Below are positions 6,717 to 9,096 of a stretch of DNA of 9,096 nucleotides, in pieces. The notes beneath the pieces were generated by a model. The model did no database searches. It was not told the origin of the DNA and saw only the letters and a program-made list of their open reading frames with translations. Every line of letters begins with the position of its first letter. Position 1 is the stretch's first letter. This DNA comes from Lentisphaeria bacterium UBA1784 (GTDB lineage: Bacteria > Verrucomicrobiota > Lentisphaeria > Victivallales > Victivallaceae), in contig DCGG01000062.1 of NCBI GenBank assembly GCA_002315455.1, forward strand, positions 8,812 to 17,907, given 5' to 3'. The translations under genes were made by a program, and so were the position numbers.

Positions 6717-8387
6717 TTATTTACCGGAGTCCTGCGGCGGATCGGTCTGCATCCGGTCCGCCCGGACCGCTTTCCCGATCAGCCGGATGAAATCCTGCTC
6801 GCTGTAGTTGTGCCGGGAGTGCAGTTCTCCCGCAGCCCGCTTGAGGGAACGGTACTCCTCCAGCCGGATGAATCGGCAACTGCCGTCCACGTAAAGCACG
6901 AGGAACCCCTCCTGCGCATTTTTCCCGGGGCGCTGGATCAGCAGCGGGAGTTTGCCGTTATCCTGCAGTTTCCAGCCTTCGACGTAGCAGAACTGCTGAA
7001 GCATCTTGTCCAGCAACTCAAAAGCGCGCTTCTCACCGGGGAACGTGCCGTTCCCGGTTTCCGCCTCCCCTTTCAGGATCACGAAGGCGGCGGAGAGCAG
7101 ATCGGAAGCCTCCGGCGAAGGTTCCGAGGAGGCAGGCTCTGCGGTTGCGGCGGCGGCAGAAGGGGCGTTTCCCGCCCTGGTCTCTTCATCCTTCCCGGAC
7201 GCATCGGCCGGCGCCTCGGTCGTTTCCATAGTTTCCCAGTGTTCCAGGAGCAACGGAGCGATCACGTCGAACGCCTCGCTATTCAGGTCGTGCATGGAGG
7301 AACTCCAGCAGATCATCCCCTCCGGCACCCGCCGGAAGATTGAGATCCCCTGGCAGCAGGTCGACCGGGCTTCCCTGGAGGAAAACACGTTGGCACCGAA
7401 AAAAACGGAGGAGAGATCCACGTTGATCCAGCAGAGAACGTTTCCCTGCTTCCGGGGCAGCGCCTTCAGCGCGGACCGGAAGAGAGCGGACTCGCGCAAC
7501 CGCTCCTTCTCCGGTACGGCAAACGCCTTCTTCATGTCCCCGCGGGAACAGTAGACCGTGCGCGCTCCCTGCCGCTCCACGGCGGCCGCAGAAACGCCCT
7601 CCTCGGATTCGGAGGCGTCCAGAAGGTTCTTCAGAAAATCGTGGATCCTGCCCTCGGGATCCGGGAACGAGATCCGGGTGACGCTGGCCGGAGCGGCGCC
7701 CCGGTCCGCGGAAACGTCGGGTTCCAGTACGCAGACGATCTCCCAGCATCCCCGGGTGGTCCGGCAGAAGATCTCCGGATCCATCCCCGTCAGGCTCCGG
7801 AGCGCATCGCGGAGGGCTTTGTCGTGGGCGGGAGCGAAAGCCAGCGCCTCAAAAAGTACGGAAGGGTCCCATTGGGCACGGACGGCAAAAACGGTTTTCG
7901 CGGGGAGTTCACCCAACGCCTCCGCGTTCAGCGTCTCCGTTCCATCGAAGAACTGAAAGAGCGGAATGGCCCCGGCACTCCTCCAAAGGCGGGTATTGCA
8001 ATGCCAAGCCTCCTCCCCTGCAGGAAAACTGGAGGCCTCGTAGCCGGTGATGCGGTCCAATCCGGCGAGCAGGATCACAAGCCTGCAGTAGGCGGTGAGG
8101 ATGTGGCATTGCCGGGCCTCCTCCTCCGACCGGAAAGCGGTCACGTCCCGGCGCTCCAGCGTCTGCCAAAGCCGTGCGATCATGACGTCCGGACGGCCCG
8201 TCTGATAGTAACTCCCGCCGGGAGCCGGATAGTATTCGCGGAGGGCAGCCGTCGGTTCCGCTTTGCCGGAGGTGTTCTCCGCCCCCGCTGCAGGAGCCGA
8301 AGCAACTGCGGTACAACCGGCCACCGCAACGGCTGACACCATTACGGTCAGCAAAAGAACGAAACGCTTTTTGAATGTGTCCGGCAT
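6717..8387 (-). CDS. Predicted lipoprotein of unknown function
   Basis: A 556-residue protein starting with a lipoprotein signal: positive residues (KKR at 6-8), a hydrophobic core (FVLLLTVMVSAVAVAGC) and a lipobox VAGC with Cys25. The mature chain should be lipid-anchored on the periplasmic side. After a short Ala/Ser linker, residues about 46-385 look like a folded region, with FAVRAQWDPSVLFEALAFAP at 167-186 and LPRKQGNVLCWINVDLSSVF at 310-329. Residues about 386-428 are a low-complexity Ala/Glu/Ser/Pro linker. The C-terminal segment of about 125 residues includes PLLIQRPG and LYVDGSCRFIRL, recalling the end of prepilin-like H-X9-DG proteins only weakly. No enzyme motif was recognised. The ATG has no clear Shine-Dalgarno site (GATCAAAA precedes it), but the signal peptide fits this start. 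It follows asd by 77 bases. Confidence 0.88.
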   Translation of the reverse strand: MPDTFKKRFVLLLTVMVSAVAVAGCTAVASAPAAGAENTSGKAEPTAALREYYPAPGGSYYQTGRPDVMIARLWQTLERRDVTAFRSEEEARQCHILTAYCRLVILLAGLDRITGYEASSFPAGEEAWHCNTRLWRSAGAIPLFQFFDGTETLNAEALGELPAKTVFAVRAQWDPSVLFEALAFAPAHDKALRDALRSLTGMDPEIFCRTTRGCWEIVCVLEPDVSADRGAAPASVTRISFPDPEGRIHDFLKNLLDASESEEGVSAAAVERQGARTVYCSRGDMKKAFAVPEKERLRESALFRSALKALPRKQGNVLCWINVDLSSVFFGANVFSSREARSTCCQGISIFRRVPEGMICWSSSMHDLNSEAFDVIAPLLLEHWETMETTEAPADASGKDEETRAGNAPSAAAATAEPASSEPSPEASDLLSAAFVILKGEAETGNGTFPGEKRAFELLDKMLQQFCYVEGWKLQDNGKLPLLIQRPGKNAQEGFLVLYVDGSCRFIRLEEYRSLKRAAGELHSRHNYSEQDFIRLIGKAVRADRMQTDPPQDSGK

Positions 8388-8464
8388 TTTTGATCTGGTC
8401 AGCCCGCCCTCCCCGTCCGAAGCGCGTCAGACGGCTCCGGACGAATGCGGGCAAAGCGATGGGA
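8388..8464 (-). other. Longest intergenic gap (77 bases), no clear signal
   Basis: This gap separates asd from the lipoprotein gene. It holds a weak inverted repeat (CGTCCG at 8414-8419 with CGGACG at 8438-8443, 18-base loop) and a G-rich stretch in mRNA sense. There is no U-tract, no convincing -35/-10 pair and no good Shine-Dalgarno site for the lipoprotein. If a promoter for the five downstream genes and the lipoprotein exists in this window, this is the likeliest place. Confidence 0.4.
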
Positions 8465-9096
8465 TCAGAGCAGTTCCGCGATCTGGACCGCGTTCAGAGC
8501 TGCACCCTTCAGCACCTGATCTCCGGCGACGAAGATGTCCAATCCCCGCTTGTCGTCCCGGGAAATATCCTGACGGATGCGTCCGACGAGGACGTTGTAC
8601 TTCTCGGTGGCATCCACCGGCATGGGATAGACCTTGCCGGCAGGATCGTCCACCACGGTGACGCCGGGAGCCGCGGAGAGGATGGCACGAGCCTCCTCGG
8701 GCGTGATCTCGTCGGCGAATTCCAGGTTCAGCGCCTCGGAGTGGGCACGCAGGACCGGCACCCGCACGCAGGTACAACTGACCCGGATGCCGTCGTCATG
8801 GAGCATCTTCCGGGTCTCGTTGAGCATCTTCAGTTCTTCCTTGGTGTAACCGTTGTCGAGGAAAGCGTCGATGTGGGGGATCAGATTGAAGCCGATGCGG
8901 TGGACGAAGGCCTTGGGTTCGATGGGCTGACCGTCCAGCAGTTGCCGGGTCTGGAGCAGAAGTTCCTGCATTCCCTTGGCACCGGCACCGCTGGTGGCCT
9001 GATATGTGGCCGCCACGAGGCGCTTCAGCTTCTTGGCGCGGTGGAGGGGAGCAACCGCCACCAGCATGATGATGGTGGAGCAGTTGGGGTTGGCGA
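8465..9096 (-). CDS. asd: Aspartate-semialdehyde dehydrogenase, 5' end beyond the window
   Basis: This partial gene covers the C-terminal portion of the enzyme; the reading frame stays open to the window edge. ASADH reduces beta-aspartyl phosphate to aspartate semialdehyde with NADPH, a cytosolic step shared by the lysine/diaminopimelate, threonine and methionine routes. Translating to the edge gives ANPNCSTI, the active-site motif, with the nucleophilic Cys at 9080-9082. Further family signs are LHRAKKLKRLVAATYQATSGAG, IGFNLIPHID (dimer and substrate region), CVRVPVLRAHSEA with the catalytic His, and the C-terminal LVGRIRQD...FVAGDQVLKGAALNAVQIAELL. The Met at 9065-9067 is internal and is not the start. 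About the first third of the protein is missing. It is the most upstream gene here and may head the transcript. Confidence 0.96.
   Translation of the reverse strand, partial: ANPNCSTIIMLVAVAPLHRAKKLKRLVAATYQATSGAGAKGMQELLLQTRQLLDGQPIEPKAFVHRIGFNLIPHIDAFLDNGYTKEELKMLNETRKMLHDDGIRVSCTCVRVPVLRAHSEALNLEFADEITPEEARAILSAAPGVTVVDDPAGKVYPMPVDATEKYNVLVGRIRQDISRDDKRGLDIFVAGDQVLKGAALNAVQIAELL

Noticed and set aside
8414..8443. Inverted repeat CGTCCG/CGGACG in the gap before the lipoprotein gene as a terminator or attenuator.
   Set aside because: The stem is 6 bp with an 18-base loop and no U-tract, which is within chance for GC-rich DNA.

Overview
This is a GC-rich bacterial window with every gene on the minus strand, so transcription runs from high to low coordinates. 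In that order the genes are: the 3' part of an aspartate-semialdehyde dehydrogenase gene (asd), a lipoprotein of unknown function, a small protein with an N-terminal helix-turn-helix-like segment, a YmdB-family metallophosphoesterase, the bifunctional riboflavin enzyme RibBA, a single-pass HlyD-type membrane fusion protein, and a large exported protein joining a peptidase S66 (LD-carboxypeptidase/MccF-like) domain to a heparinase II/III-like polysaccharide lyase. Gaps are 77, 30, -4, 30, 13 and 29 bases. No intrinsic terminator or convincing promoter was found between genes, so most of the window could be one transcript. No gene-free stretch exceeds 80 bases. No tRNA, rRNA, CRISPR array, insertion sequence or riboswitch was seen.

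The lipoprotein signal, the HlyD-type protein and the heparinase-type lyase point to a diderm, polysaccharide-degrading bacterium. GC content and gene mix would suit the Planctomycetota-Verrucomicrobiota-Lentisphaerota group, but this taxonomic guess is low confidence because no marker gene is present.

Region by region: 8465-9096 and 4120-6141 hold core metabolism and housekeeping (lysine/threonine/methionine and diaminopimelate branch, cyclic-nucleotide or RNA-linked phosphodiesterase, flavin synthesis). Positions 6138-8387 hold two unrecognised proteins. Positions 10-4106 look like an envelope or polysaccharide module: an inner-membrane coiled-coil adaptor followed by the exported hydrolase/lyase. 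The shared strand does not show that these genes act in one pathway.

The most notable spot is the junction inside the large 3' gene (about 1912-2029). An 18-bp perfect palindrome lies 4 bases upstream of a run of eight A in the mRNA. That run contains the heptamer A-AAA-AAG in the correct phase for -1 slippage. A -1 shift reaches a stop within ten codons, and a separate Shine-Dalgarno plus ATG for the lyase follows. The locus is therefore a true fusion, a slippage-controlled fused/split pair, or two genes joined by a homopolymer sequencing error.
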